From Rickettsiales bacterium (GTDB taxonomy: Bacteria > Pseudomonadota > Alphaproteobacteria > Rickettsiales > SXRF01), in assembly GCA_025464625.1 (NCBI GenBank), contig JAOAUZ010000001.1, forward strand, positions 836,848 to 900,847: 64,000 bases of DNA. Direction: 5' to 3'. Below are positions 37,988 to 46,121 of this stretch, piece by piece. The translations under genes and the position numbers were made by a program. The notes beneath the pieces were generated by a model. The model worked only from the letters and a program-made list of their open reading frames with translations, ran no database searches and was not told the DNA's origin. Positions within the stretch are counted from its first letter, which is position 1; each line of letters begins with the position of its first letter.

Positions 37988-39022
37988 TTATCCTATTTTG
38001 TAGTTTTTTGTGACGGAGGTACGCCAATGTTGATTTTCTAAATACCAGCGCACAGTATCACGCAACCCATCTTCAAACTTATAGCGACGAGAAAATCCAA
38101 GCTCACGCTGCGACTTTGAATCATCTATCGCGTAACGACGATCATGCCCTGCACGGTCTGGTACAAAACTCATCTGTTTTCTATATGATTCACCGTCAGA
38201 ACGAGGCTGCATTTCATCAAGAATTTTACAAATAGTTTCTGCCACCTGAATGTTATTGCGCTCGGCATCCCCGCCAAAAGCGTATGTTTCACCTGCCCTG
38301 CCCTTTTCTAATGCCAAAGCCACACCTGTGCAATGATCCTCAACATGAATCCAATCACGAATGTTTTTACCATCGCCATAAATTGGTATTTTCTTACCAG
38401 CCAGCGCTGTCGTGATGATGCGCGGAATAAATTTTTCTGGGAACTGACGCGCGCCATAATTATTGGTGCAGTTAGTAACTATAACTGGCAGCCCATAAGT
38501 ATGAAACCAAGCACGACAGAGATGATCACCAGCAGCTTTTGATGCAGAATAAGGAGAATTCGGGCGCATCGGGGATTCTTCGGTAAATTTACCAGTTTCA
38601 TCAAGTGAGCCATAGACTTCATCCGTTGAAACATGGACAAAACGAAAATTCTCATGCGCAGAACCCACCAAGCCATTATACCAAGCGCGTGAAGTCTCCA
38701 GAAGAGTATAACAACCAAGAACATTGGTTTCGATGAAAGCTGCTGGGCGGGCGATGGAATTATCAACATGTGACTCGGCAGCAAAATCAACCACCGCCGT
38801 TATATTATGTTCTTTTATAAGCCTTAACACCAAAGCTCCATCTCGAATATCACCTTTTACAAAAATCAATTTATCAGAATTTATCCCATCAAGATTTTCA
38901 CGATGTCCAGCATAGGTGAGTGCATCAAGCACGACCACACGTTTTCCACGCGCAATTTGTTGGGCAACGAAACAACTGCCTATGAACCCAGCACCGCCAG
39001 TAACTAGAATATTATCTATCAT
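37988..39022 (-). CDS. rfbB: dTDP-glucose 4,6-dehydratase
   Basis: RfbB/RmlB (344 residues). NAD loop GGAGFIGSCFVAQQI, DFAAESHVDNSI, the catalytic HVSTDEVYGSL (Thr-Asp-Glu) and YSASKAAGDHL motifs are all present. It converts dTDP-glucose to the 4-keto-6-deoxy sugar for surface glycan synthesis, acting right after RfbA. Confidence 0.97.
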   Translation of the reverse strand: MIDNILVTGGAGFIGSCFVAQQIARGKRVVVLDALTYAGHRENLDGINSDKLIFVKGDIRDGALVLRLIKEHNITAVVDFAAESHVDNSIARPAAFIETNVLGCYTLLETSRAWYNGLVGSAHENFRFVHVSTDEVYGSLDETGKFTEESPMRPNSPYSASKAAGDHLCRAWFHTYGLPVIVTNCTNNYGARQFPEKFIPRIITTALAGKKIPIYGDGKNIRDWIHVEDHCTGVALALEKGRAGETYAFGGDAERNNIQVAETICKILDEMQPRSDGESYRKQMSFVPDRAGHDRRYAIDDSKSQRELGFSRRYKFEDGLRDTVRWYLENQHWRTSVTKNYKIG

Positions 39023-39052
39023 TTTTTGACCAAAATTATTGATATAAGGGCG

Positions 39053-39811
39053 TTATTCTACGCAAAAAACCCCATTTGTCACCCAATTAGCGAACCAGTC
39101 CTGCAAATTATTGATGATAATCGCTGCGTGGGATTCATGTTCATCTATGGTTGCATCAAGCGCATCAGAGACGTTTTTACCGCTTGATATATTCTGTAAT
39201 AGGCTGAATTCCTGCTCGCTTAGATTATGCCTCTGCACCTCGTTATTATGGCGCAAAACCAACAACCAGCTAGAGGTTGGCAAAGGAACTGGTGGCAAAT
39301 TATCTCCAGCACGGGCAAGAGTCAGAAAATCATTAATTTGATAGTCAAAACACAGTAATTTATGGGCAGTACGAAGTTTAAGGCGCATTTCACCAAAATC
39401 CTCTACTGATATTCCGTTCAAGCTTTCAGGGGAAAGTGGCTTACTATCAGGCAACATAAATACTTCAGCAATCGTGGCTTCAAGAGTGGCAAGTGCAACG
39501 GCAAAAGAATTACCGCTATTTTTGCCAATAAATTCTGCGAATTTATGCGGATAAAAATCAAGATTATAGCTAGTGGGTGGATTTTTCTCTATATAAGCAC
39601 GAGCCATAGAGTCAAACTCAGAATCACCCAATAGCTTCAACAATATTGGATAATCACTGCGGATTGCTTTAATAAGCCTTATTCGGTAGCCATCAGAATA
39701 AATGGCAAATTGCTGGGAAACATCAAGACGTGAATGTGGTTTTATAGTAGGTTTTACCTGCGAATCATCATTTTCTAAAATTGCCTTATGAAAATCAGAA
39801 TATATTTTCAT
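39053..39811 (-). CDS. bufC: Bufferin partner protein BufC (DUF2063)
   Basis: DUF2063 (HvfC/BufC) protein (252 residues), the partner of the MNIO enzyme in bufferin synthesis. The N-terminal FHKAILENDD ... LDVSQQFAIYSDGYRIRLIKAIRSDYPILLKLLGDSEFDSMARAYI is the typical DUF2063 helical domain; the C-terminal half is a second domain with a winged-helix-like end. It overlaps bufB by ATGA, and its ribosome-binding GAGGG is supplied by the palindromic repeat at 39815-39846. Confidence 0.88.
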   Translation of the reverse strand: MKIYSDFHKAILENDDSQVKPTIKPHSRLDVSQQFAIYSDGYRIRLIKAIRSDYPILLKLLGDSEFDSMARAYIEKNPPTSYNLDFYPHKFAEFIGKNSGNSFAVALATLEATIAEVFMLPDSKPLSPESLNGISVEDFGEMRLKLRTAHKLLCFDYQINDFLTLARAGDNLPPVPLPTSSWLLVLRHNNEVQRHNLSEQEFSLLQNISSGKNVSDALDATIDEHESHAAIIINNLQDWFANWVTNGVFCVE

Positions 39812-40659
39812 AATCCCTCACCCAACCCTCTCCCAGAGGGAGAGGGCAAATAAAGACGCGCTTTATCAAGTTCCGCAAGCAACACGTCAAATTCAGGAAT
39901 ATTATCATCCCACTCTATCATTGTGCTGATTTTTCCTTTGGTTTTTATCGTGTAACTATATAAATCCCAGACATCATCCTTCACATGTGCGTCGTGCGTA
40001 TCAACTATATGCGTGCCAAAATTATGATGCCCAGCCAGATGAATCTGCGCGATTTTATCCGTTGGAATCGCATCTATATATTTCTTAGCGTCATAGCCAT
40101 GATTAAAAGAATTAACATAAATATTATTCACATCTAGCAATAGCCCACAGCCAGTATTCTCTGTCAGATTTGCCAGAAACTTCCATTCAGGGATGGTAGA
40201 TTCATTAAATTCCAGATAGGTAGAAGGATTTTCCAAGATGAACGAGCGGTCAAGATAATCCTGCACCTGTTTTATACGCTCTGATATATGATTTAATGTC
40301 TGCAGAGTGTAAGGCACTGGCAACAAATCATGCGTGTTTTTACTACCGATACCTGTCCAACAAAGATGGTCTGAAAACCAAGCTGGTTGCAGGAAATCAG
40401 CTAGTTCTTTAAGTTTTTGTAGATATGTTTTATTAAGGGGATCAGTCGAACCGATATTCAGCGATACGCCATGCATAATAATCGGATAATCTTGACGCAA
40501 ATCAGCAAGAAAATCCCAATATCCATTATGAGCTTCTATAAAATTTTCGGAGATTATTTCAAACCAATCAACGGATTTTGGGCGAGTTTCTAAAATAATA
40601 TCATAGTGCTGGGCGCGAAGACCAAGCCCAAAACCAAGATTGGGATATTTTGTTATCAT
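39808..40659 (-). CDS. bufB: Bufferin-modifying MNIO enzyme BufB (DUF692)
   Basis: MNIO (formerly DUF692) multinuclear iron oxidase (283 residues), TIM-barrel fold. N-terminal LGFGLGLRAQHYDII, EIISENFIEAHNGYWDFL, MHGVSLNIGSTDPLN, the ligands in SDHLCW, LLLDVNNIYVNSFNHG and HLAGHHNFGTHIVDTHDAHV are family blocks with conserved His/Asp/Glu. The family oxidises Cys of bufferin precursors to thiooxazole groups. Its last residues (PSPSGRGLGEGL) are encoded by a palindromic repeat and are unlikely to be ancestral. Confidence 0.92.
   Translation of the reverse strand: MITKYPNLGFGLGLRAQHYDIILETRPKSVDWFEIISENFIEAHNGYWDFLADLRQDYPIIMHGVSLNIGSTDPLNKTYLQKLKELADFLQPAWFSDHLCWTGIGSKNTHDLLPVPYTLQTLNHISERIKQVQDYLDRSFILENPSTYLEFNESTIPEWKFLANLTENTGCGLLLDVNNIYVNSFNHGYDAKKYIDAIPTDKIAQIHLAGHHNFGTHIVDTHDAHVKDDVWDLYSYTIKTKGKISTMIEWDDNIPEFDVLLAELDKARLYLPSPSGRGLGEGL
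39815..39846. repeat. Dispersed palindromic repeat, family C (bufB-bufC junction)
   Basis: CCCTCACCCAACCCTCTCCC followed by AGA and GGGAGAGGG. On the minus strand it encodes the last residues of bufB and gives GGTGAGGG just before the bufC ATG. It is the same element as 40666-40702. Confidence 0.85.
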
Positions 40660-40665
40660 TTATAA

Positions 40666-40702
40666 CCCCTCACCCCTCCCTCTCCCCAGAAGGGAGAGGG
40701 GG
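40666..40702. repeat. Dispersed palindromic repeat, family C (bufA-bufB gap)
   Basis: CCCCTCACCCCTCCCTCTCC plus its inverted GGGAGAGGGG arm. On the minus strand it gives GGTGAGGGG just before the bufB ATG (40659), so it acts as the ribosome-binding site. The hairpin also lies between bufA (the abundant precursor) and bufB, where it could lower downstream expression. Confidence 0.85.
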
Positions 40703-40717
40703 AAGTAAGAATAGAAA

Positions 40718-40993
40718 CTACTTCGCAGCAGGAGGAGTGAGTTTTCCGCCTTCTTTTTCACAAGCAGCTTTATCAGCAAATTTCCATTCGTTAGGATCAT
40801 TGTCTGTTTTAGCAGCGCCAGCACAAGAATGTGAACCATTTGCTGTTTTGCAATCATTCTTGCCAGCTTTAGCAATGCCATAGCATTTATCTTTAGCACC
40901 AGCCATCATTTTGTCATCAGCAGCGTTAGCTGACATAGCAACACCAGCAGTGAATACGCCAGCAAGAGCGGTAGCGAGTAAAGTCTTATTCAT
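40718..40993 (-). CDS. bufA: Bufferin precursor BufA1 (DUF2282)
   Basis: DUF2282 bufferin precursor (91 residues), a metal-binding RiPP. A signal peptide ([20 protein letters not shown] ... ANA) is followed by a core with four Cys: [21 protein letters not shown] and AACEKEGG. These are modified by BufB/BufC and the exported peptide is thought to sequester copper. AGGAGA precedes the ATG, and a SigF-type promoter lies 64-89 bases upstream. First gene of bufA-bufB-bufC. Confidence 0.92.
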   Translation of the reverse strand: MNKTLLATALAGVFTAGVAMSANAADDKMMAGAKDKCYGIAKAGKNDCKTANGSHSCAGAAKTDNDPNEWKFADKAACEKEGGKLTPPAAK

Positions 40994-41056
40994 AATAAAA
41001 TCTCCTAAAAAAATTATACATTAAGTAGCAAGGGAACAACCTCTGCTGCTCATCCA

Positions 41057-41082
41057 TTCGTATAACATTTGAAAAAGGTTAC
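41057..41082 (-). promoter_or_regulatory. SigF-type ECF promoter of the bufferin operon
   Basis: Minus-strand GTAACC (41082-41077), exactly 16 bases, CGAA (41060-41057). This is the GTAACC-N16-CGAA form recalled for Caulobacter SigF. It begins right after the nrsF stop and lies 64 bases before the bufA ATG. Confidence 0.82.
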
Positions 41083-41083
41083 G

Positions 41084-41716
41084 TCACCACTTTAAAATTT
41101 TTCTTCCCAGCCATAAACCGAATAAACTAAGAACAATAACAGGAAGATAATGCCATTTTATAAGATGTATTACCGAATCATTATTTTCCGAAATCCTTAA
41201 TATTATTGCGCCTATGCTCGATGCAGAAAGAATCGCAACCATCCCCGCTAAATAGTAATGTGTGGTCGCCTGTTTGCGAAGCAGTTTAAATATTATAAAA
41301 GAAGGTAATATGGCAAACATAGTGATACATAATAAACATTCTATCCCATGCACTACATTACCGATTGGCGGCTTGTCACCGATATATTCCAATAATAAAA
41401 CTCCAGAAAATAACAATAGCGGAGCTAAAAACAAAATTGTGTAGCGTTTTTGGCATATATCAGGGAATGAAAGAAAAGAAGCTGATAATGAGGTGCTGAT
41501 TACTAACAAAACAAGCATCACAATTTCAGTGATGAATAGAGGAGAGGATAATTTAACAATAATATCCGCCCTTACCCCCGAAATAAGAAGAATAATTACG
41601 GTATATAAAAATACAAAACCAACCCATTTAACGAATGTTTTATAAGGGCAGGCGTTTGCTTTCACTGGTTGCAAACCGTGGCTTAAATTTTCAATTAATT
41701 GTTCTGTACTGGACAT
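41084..41716 (-). CDS. nrsF: Anti-sigma factor NrsF (DUF1109)
   Basis: A 210-residue inner-membrane protein with about six hydrophobic spans, matching NrsF/DUF1109, the anti-sigma factor of SigF-type ECF factors. The short N-terminal cytoplasmic part (TEQLIENLSHGLQPVKA) resembles the family start. Several Cys (ACPYK, DICQK, ECLLC) could take part in sensing; in Caulobacter conserved NrsF cysteines are needed for the metal response. It follows sigF after one base. Confidence 0.88.
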   Translation of the reverse strand: MSSTEQLIENLSHGLQPVKANACPYKTFVKWVGFVFLYTVIILLISGVRADIIVKLSSPLFITEIVMLVLLVISTSLSASFLSFPDICQKRYTILFLAPLLLFSGVLLLEYIGDKPPIGNVVHGIECLLCITMFAILPSFIIFKLLRKQATTHYYLAGMVAILSASSIGAIILRISENNDSVIHLIKWHYLPVIVLSLFGLWLGRKILKW

Positions 41717-41717
41717 A

Positions 41718-42266
41718 TTATTTATTCAATTTCTTTCTGAGTATCTTATAGGCACGGTGCGCTGCAACTTTCACTGCTGACTCGCTCATACCTATTTTTT
41801 GCGCCACTTCCTTTGCCGTATAGCCCTCACCATGAATCATTTTCAGGATTTTCGGCTGGTTTCCAGACAAATTTTCTACCTCCTCACTTATAGATTCGTA
41901 AGAAAAGCAGATTTCGGTTACATCACCCGCAGAAATATTTTCAATTTCTTCTATTTCACCAGCAGCGCGTAGCGGATCCGCATAATGTTTACGCAAATAA
42001 TCCTGCAAACGGTAATTGGCTATAGCATATAGCCACGGCTCATATAGTCGGTTTCCATCATAGGTATGACGAGCCTTATGGAGAGAAATTAGAATTTCTT
42101 GCAAAACATCCTCAACATCACCAGCCCGATACACACGTTTTGCTAGATAAGGTCTTAATAATATTGCTGAATTTTTAAGTAAAATGCTGTACGATTTCCC
42201 ATCGCCAGCTAGTGCCAAGCGCATTAGTTCTGCGTAATTATTAGTTTCGGTTTTTATTTTGGTCAC
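41718..42266 (-). CDS. sigF: ECF sigma factor of the SigF/NrsF type
   Basis: ECF sigma factor (182 residues). Sigma-2 includes ILLRPYLAKRV, DVEDVLQEILISLHKARHTYD and PWLYAIANYRLQDYLRK; sigma-4 has EGYTAKEVAQKIGMSESAVKVAAHRAYKILRKKL. The start is a GTG at 42266 with AAAGG before it; the longer frame to 42590 overlaps the divergent doxX and adds unrelated residues. Its ribosome site shares bases with the -35 of the doxX promoter on the other strand. Confidence 0.9.
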   Translation of the reverse strand: MTKIKTETNNYAELMRLALAGDGKSYSILLKNSAILLRPYLAKRVYRAGDVEDVLQEILISLHKARHTYDGNRLYEPWLYAIANYRLQDYLRKHYADPLRAAGEIEEIENISAGDVTEICFSYESISEEVENLSGNQPKILKMIHGEGYTAKEVAQKIGMSESAVKVAAHRAYKILRKKLNK

Positions 42267-42268
42267 CT

Positions 42269-42294
42269 GTAACCTTTTTTTATAAAAGAACGAA
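42269..42294 (+). promoter_or_regulatory. SigF-type ECF promoter of the doxX-msrBA operon
   Basis: GTAACC (42269-42274), exactly 16 bases, CGAA (42291-42294), 37 bases before the doxX ATG. Same motif and spacing as the promoter before bufA. Confidence 0.83.
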
Positions 42295-42330
42295 TGAGTC
42301 AATGAAGGAAACAAATTATACAGAACAAAT

Positions 42331-42774
42331 ATGAAACTATTAATTAACATATATAACAAATTCATTGCAACACTCAATAAATTAAACCCGTTGATGATAT
42401 TAGTGCTTCGACTATGGATAGCCCATATATTCTGGGCTTCTGGTATGGTAAAAATTGAGGATTTCAGCAATACAGTTGCTCTGTTTCGTGATGAATATAA
42501 AACACCATTCTTACCACCAGAAATAGCTGCAGTTTTAGGAACATTTTTTGAGTTATCCTGCCCGATATTACTCACTCTTGGGCTAGCCACTCGCCTTGCC
42601 GCCCTACCCTTGCTTGCTATGACGGCTGTTATTCAGTTTACTTATGATCAAAATGAGCAACATATATATTGGGCTATGTTACTTGGCACTATTTTAGTAA
42701 GTGGCGCAGGTAAAATTTCACTGGATTATTTAATAAGTAAAAAATTTAACCAACATAGAAAGGAAAATTTATGA
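42331..42774 (+). CDS. DoxX family membrane protein (BufD-like)
   Basis: DoxX-type four-helix membrane protein (147 residues). LMILVLRLWIAHIFWASGMVKIEDF, LPPEIAAVLGTFFELSCPILLTLGLATRLAALPLL and a conserved Arg/His pattern are typical. In Caulobacter a DoxX gene (bufD) closes the bufferin operon; here it heads a divergent operon controlled by the same kind of promoter. Its role in redox or metal stress is not settled. Confidence 0.88.
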   Translation: MKLLINIYNKFIATLNKLNPLMILVLRLWIAHIFWASGMVKIEDFSNTVALFRDEYKTPFLPPEIAAVLGTFFELSCPILLTLGLATRLAALPLLAMTAVIQFTYDQNEQHIYWAMLLGTILVSGAGKISLDYLISKKFNQHRKENL

Positions 42775-42926
42775 CAGAAGAACCAGAAAAAAAAGGCGGA
42801 AGTTGCAAAACAAAATGTTGTGGCACAGGAAGTTGCTCCATGAAATTAAACCCCCTATGCTTTATGATAAAGATTACCATAATGGTAGCTATTATTGCGT
42901 TTGCCGTGCAGTATTTCATGAAATAA
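42771..42926 (+). CDS. Cys-rich membrane miniprotein
   Basis: A 51-residue protein easily missed. The ATG overlaps the doxX stop as ATGA. The N-terminus is MTEEPEKKGG, followed by a Cys cluster SCKTKCCGTGSCS (five Cys in 13 residues), one further Cys in LNPLCFM, and a single membrane span (FMIKITIMVAIIAFAVQYF) ending in MK. The layout suggests a membrane-tethered metal-binding peptide. The codon-start overlap, tight packing with msrB (7 bases) and sensible composition support it being real. No known family recognised. Confidence 0.78.
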   Translation: MTEEPEKKGGSCKTKCCGTGSCSMKLNPLCFMIKITIMVAIIAFAVQYFMK

Positions 42927-42933
42927 CCATGCC

Positions 42934-43314
42934 ATGCCCAGCGACAAATTGAAAAACAAGCTATCACCACAGGCTTGCAACGTCCTTTATGAAGAAGGAA
43001 CTGAGCATCCGTTCAGCAGCCAGCTTAATGATGAAAACCGCACAGGAATTTATGTTTGCGCTGGTTGCGGTGCCGAACTATTTTATTCTACGCAGAAATA
43101 TAACAGTGGCACAGGCTGGCCAAGTTTTTTTGATGTAATTGCTGGGCATGTAGAAACTAAAACCGATAAAAAATTATTTTCGCCACGCGTTGAATATCAC
43201 TGCGCTAATTGTGGTGGGCATCAAGGACATGTTTTTGAAGATGGCCCTGAGCCAACGGGGCTTCGCTATTGCAATAATGGTGTCGCTCTTAAGTTTATTC
43301 CAAAAGAAACCTGA
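42934..43314 (+). CDS. msrB: Peptide methionine-R-sulfoxide reductase MsrB
   Basis: MsrB (126 residues), reducing Met-R-sulfoxide. The structural zinc Cys pairs are CAGC and CANC; TGWPSFFD and HCANCGGHQGHVFEDGP are family blocks, and the catalytic Cys is in GLRYCNNG, followed by VALKF. No signal peptide, so cytoplasmic. The start at 42934 is fixed by frame: an ATG five bases earlier runs into a stop. Confidence 0.95.
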   Translation: MPSDKLKNKLSPQACNVLYEEGTEHPFSSQLNDENRTGIYVCAGCGAELFYSTQKYNSGTGWPSFFDVIAGHVETKTDKKLFSPRVEYHCANCGGHQGHVFEDGPEPTGLRYCNNGVALKFIPKET

Positions 43315-43315
43315 T

Positions 43316-43903
43316 ATGAAAAAATATTTTTTAGTCTCAACATTAATTTTGTTATTCAACATGGGAGCAGCTATGGCAGAAACAGACACTAAAACGGCAA
43401 TTTTTGCAGGTGGGTGTTTCTGGTGTATGGAGCCACAGTTTGCTGGTATTGCTGGTGTTAACAAAGTTGTTTCTGGTTATACTGGTGGTCATATTAAAAA
43501 CCCCACTTATGAGCAAGTATCCACTGGAAAAACAGGGCATTTGGAGGCAATTCAAGTTGTTTATTCCCCTAAGCAGGTAAGTTATAATCAACTCTTAGAT
43601 ATCTTCTGGGATAATATAGATCCAATGGATGCAGAAGGTCAGTTTTGCGACAAAGGCTCACAATATCTGGCAGGAATTTTTACTTATGATGATGAGCAGA
43701 AAAAACTAGCAGAAGAATCAAAAGAAAAAATCAGAAAGAAATTTGGTAAACCTATCGCCACTATCATAAAACCAGCATCAGAATTTTATCCAGCGGAAGA
43801 CTATCATCAGGAGTTTTATATAAAAAGCAAAGACCATTATAAACGTTACAAGAGTGGCTGCGGGCGTGATGAGAGGTTAGAACAACTAAAAAACAATCCT
43901 TAA
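43316..43903 (+). CDS. msrA: Exported peptide methionine-S-sulfoxide reductase MsrA
   Basis: MsrA (195 residues). The catalytic GGCFWCMEPQF and the family blocks GYTGGHIKNPTYEQV and HLEAIQVVYSP are clear. The start at 43316 (MKKYFLVSTLI), one base after msrB, gives a signal peptide ending near AAMAE, so this copy acts in the periplasm while MsrB stays in the cytoplasm. The longer frame from 43190 lies inside msrB. Co-regulated with the bufferin locus by SigF, as msrAB is in Caulobacter. Confidence 0.94.
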   Translation: MKKYFLVSTLILLFNMGAAMAETDTKTAIFAGGCFWCMEPQFAGIAGVNKVVSGYTGGHIKNPTYEQVSTGKTGHLEAIQVVYSPKQVSYNQLLDIFWDNIDPMDAEGQFCDKGSQYLAGIFTYDDEQKKLAEESKEKIRKKFGKPIATIIKPASEFYPAEDYHQEFYIKSKDHYKRYKSGCGRDERLEQLKNNP

Positions 43904-43968
43904 TTAATTGTTTGTTAATGTACTTGCAGTAAAATTAGCGAGGTATTTAGTTCTAAAATACGGTAAAT

Positions 43969-44919
43969 ATGCAATCGATACCCCCCCCTTCAACTCTAGG
44001 TTGCAATCGCGTTAATAGTCGCAATGGAGGAGGTTTTACCCTGGTCGAATTGTCGATAGTTCTAGTAATTATAGGACTAATCGTTGGCGGAGTTCTAGTA
44101 GGCAGAGATTTGATAAAAGCTGCAGAAGTTCGTTCTCAAATCAGCCAAATTCAAGAATATCAGGTTGCAGTAAATACCTTCAAAGTAAAATATGGTTACT
44201 TGCCAGGGGATATGCCGAGCACAAGTGCAACAGCCTTTGGGTTTTATAGATCTACAAATCCCAATGACACTGGTTGCACAGATGTGAGCTGGTCAACTGG
44301 TTGCGGTAATGGAAATAATGTAATAGGCGATAATGCCACAGCATTCCAAGCTGGGGAGTCGCATTTATTTTGGCTAGACCTCAGTTTAGCACAACTAATA
44401 AAGAACTCTATAACTACTTATAATTTAGGTCAGACATCTTCTGATATTTATAATTATCTACCACCAGCTAAATTAAACAATCAATATGTATATGCTTGGA
44501 GTGGAGGAGTGCAGGAAAATAATAGCGTCAATTATCTTACTATATCTGGTGTAACAAGATACTGCTCTGATAATCTATTTGGTTATAATACCTGTATAAC
44601 GACTTCTATAATGCGAGTGGCAGATGCATATAATATAGATCAAAAAATAGATGATGGTCTGCCACAGTCAGGAAAAGTACTCGCCATATATATTGGATAT
44701 AGCGGAACAACTAAAGGCTGTCTTAGCGGCTCAAATACTCAAGCATTGTGGGTTGGCGCATCAACCACTGGTTGTTGGGGATTACCTACAACATCTGCGA
44801 CAGCGGGCAGTTCTACAACATGTTATGATAACAATAGTACGGCTGGCACCGCGCAAAAATATTCTACAAGTCAAAATGGTGGGGATAATTTAAATTGCGC
44901 TTTGAGTTTTGCATTTTAG
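43969..44919 (+). CDS. Type IV pseudopilin-like protein
   Basis: A 316-residue prepilin-like protein. The leader ends NGGG and the mature N-terminus [19 protein letters not shown] is the class III prepilin signal with Glu5. The helix continues to about residue 70; the C-terminal part is Gly/Ser/Asn/Cys-rich and beta-like, with IDQKIDDGLPQSGK near residue 225. It is much longer than a major pilin and resembles minor pseudopilins or adhesins common in uncultured alphaproteobacteria. The leader contains eight C in a row (43981-43988), a possible phase-variation tract. A paralog lies at 49787. Confidence 0.85.
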   Translation: MQSIPPPSTLGCNRVNSRNGGGFTLVELSIVLVIIGLIVGGVLVGRDLIKAAEVRSQISQIQEYQVAVNTFKVKYGYLPGDMPSTSATAFGFYRSTNPNDTGCTDVSWSTGCGNGNNVIGDNATAFQAGESHLFWLDLSLAQLIKNSITTYNLGQTSSDIYNYLPPAKLNNQYVYAWSGGVQENNSVNYLTISGVTRYCSDNLFGYNTCITTSIMRVADAYNIDQKIDDGLPQSGKVLAIYIGYSGTTKGCLSGSNTQALWVGASTTGCWGLPTTSATAGSSTTCYDNNSTAGTAQKYSTSQNGGDNLNCALSFAF

Positions 44920-44929
44920 AAGTAAAATT

Positions 44930-46111
44930 CTATCGCGTAATTTTAGTAAACCATAAGCGTAACCAGCCAAAGATTATGGCAAGCAACGTTCCCGCAATTA
45001 CCCCCAGTTTCACCTGATTTTGCATTAGTACATCGTCAAAGGCGAGAATCCCAATAAACAAGCTCATGGTAAAACCAATACCCGCGACGATTGAAACACC
45101 GTGAATCTGCCGCCAGCTGGCACCTTCTGGTAAGTTTGCAATGCCTGATTTTACCAGCAGCCAAGTTGTGCCAAATATCCCAACCTGCTTTCCAATGAAT
45201 AACCCAAGGGCGACACCAAGTGATAATGGTTCTAATATTGAGTTAAAACTCATCCCACCCAAATTTATTCCTGCTGCTGTAAAGGCGAATATCGGCAGGA
45301 TAAAGAAATTAACCCACGGGTGCAGAATATGCATACATCTGTTAATCGGAGAATTTGATTCATTTTTTGGATTCCGCAAAGGTATCGCCATCCCCACCAA
45401 TACACCGCCTATAGTGGTATGAATTCCGCTATAATGCAGACAAAACCACAAAACAATACCAACCATGATATATGGTGATATAGCCATCACCCGCATCTTG
45501 TTGAGTATAAATAAAACTCCTATTACCACCAACGACAGTAGCAAAGGTACAAATGCCAATTTCCCGCTATAAAATAACGCAATAACCAGAATCGCACCCA
45601 AATCATCAAATATCGCGATAGCTAGAAGAAAAATTTTAAGCGCGGGCGGAATATGTTTTCCTGCCAATGTCAAAATACAAATGGCAAAGGCAATATCTGT
45701 GGCGGAAGGAATCGCCCAACCATTCCAATTTTGTGGCATACCGTGATTAATCAGTAGAAAAATGGCTGCGGGTGCTATCATACCACCAATTGCTGCAAGT
45801 AAGGGCAATAAAATCTGTTTTTTATCGGATAAAAAACCATCAAGCATTTCGCGTTTTAATTCCATCCCCACCAATAGGAAAAAAAACACCATCAAAACGT
45901 CTTTTACCAAATGATTAAGCGGTGCCGTAACGGTCTTTTCACCGAAATTAAAACTAATTGGTGTACCCACAAAAGATTCATACCACTGCGCAGTGATTCC
46001 GTTGGCGACTATCAGCGCGAGCAACGCTGTAACAATCATCAGGATGCCACCACTTGCTTCTGTCTTGAAAAACTTTTCAAGCCTTCGTATCAGTGAATTT
46101 TTATTACGCAT
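44930..46111 (-). CDS. nhaA: Na+/H+ antiporter NhaA
   Basis: NhaA (393 residues), electrogenic 2H+/Na+ antiporter of the inner membrane. The two essential Asp occur in AIFDDLGAI, the helix IV unwound region holds SATDIAFAI with its Asp, and the C-terminal VAGIGFTMSLFIGILAF is typical. Eleven to twelve membrane spans are visible. It stands alone, convergent with the pseudopilin gene. Confidence 0.96.
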   Translation of the reverse strand: MRNKNSLIRRLEKFFKTEASGGILMIVTALLALIVANGITAQWYESFVGTPISFNFGEKTVTAPLNHLVKDVLMVFFFLLVGMELKREMLDGFLSDKKQILLPLLAAIGGMIAPAAIFLLINHGMPQNWNGWAIPSATDIAFAICILTLAGKHIPPALKIFLLAIAIFDDLGAILVIALFYSGKLAFVPLLLSLVVIGVLFILNKMRVMAISPYIMVGIVLWFCLHYSGIHTTIGGVLVGMAIPLRNPKNESNSPINRCMHILHPWVNFFILPIFAFTAAGINLGGMSFNSILEPLSLGVALGLFIGKQVGIFGTTWLLVKSGIANLPEGASWRQIHGVSIVAGIGFTMSLFIGILAFDDVLMQNQVKLGVIAGTLLAIIFGWLRLWFTKITR

Positions 46112-46121
46112 GATATTTATC

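Noticed and set aside
41718-42590. 290-residue version of the sigma factor
   Set aside because: The extra N-terminal 108 residues are antisense to doxX and unlike ECF factors; the GTG at 42266 has a ribosome site and gives the normal length.
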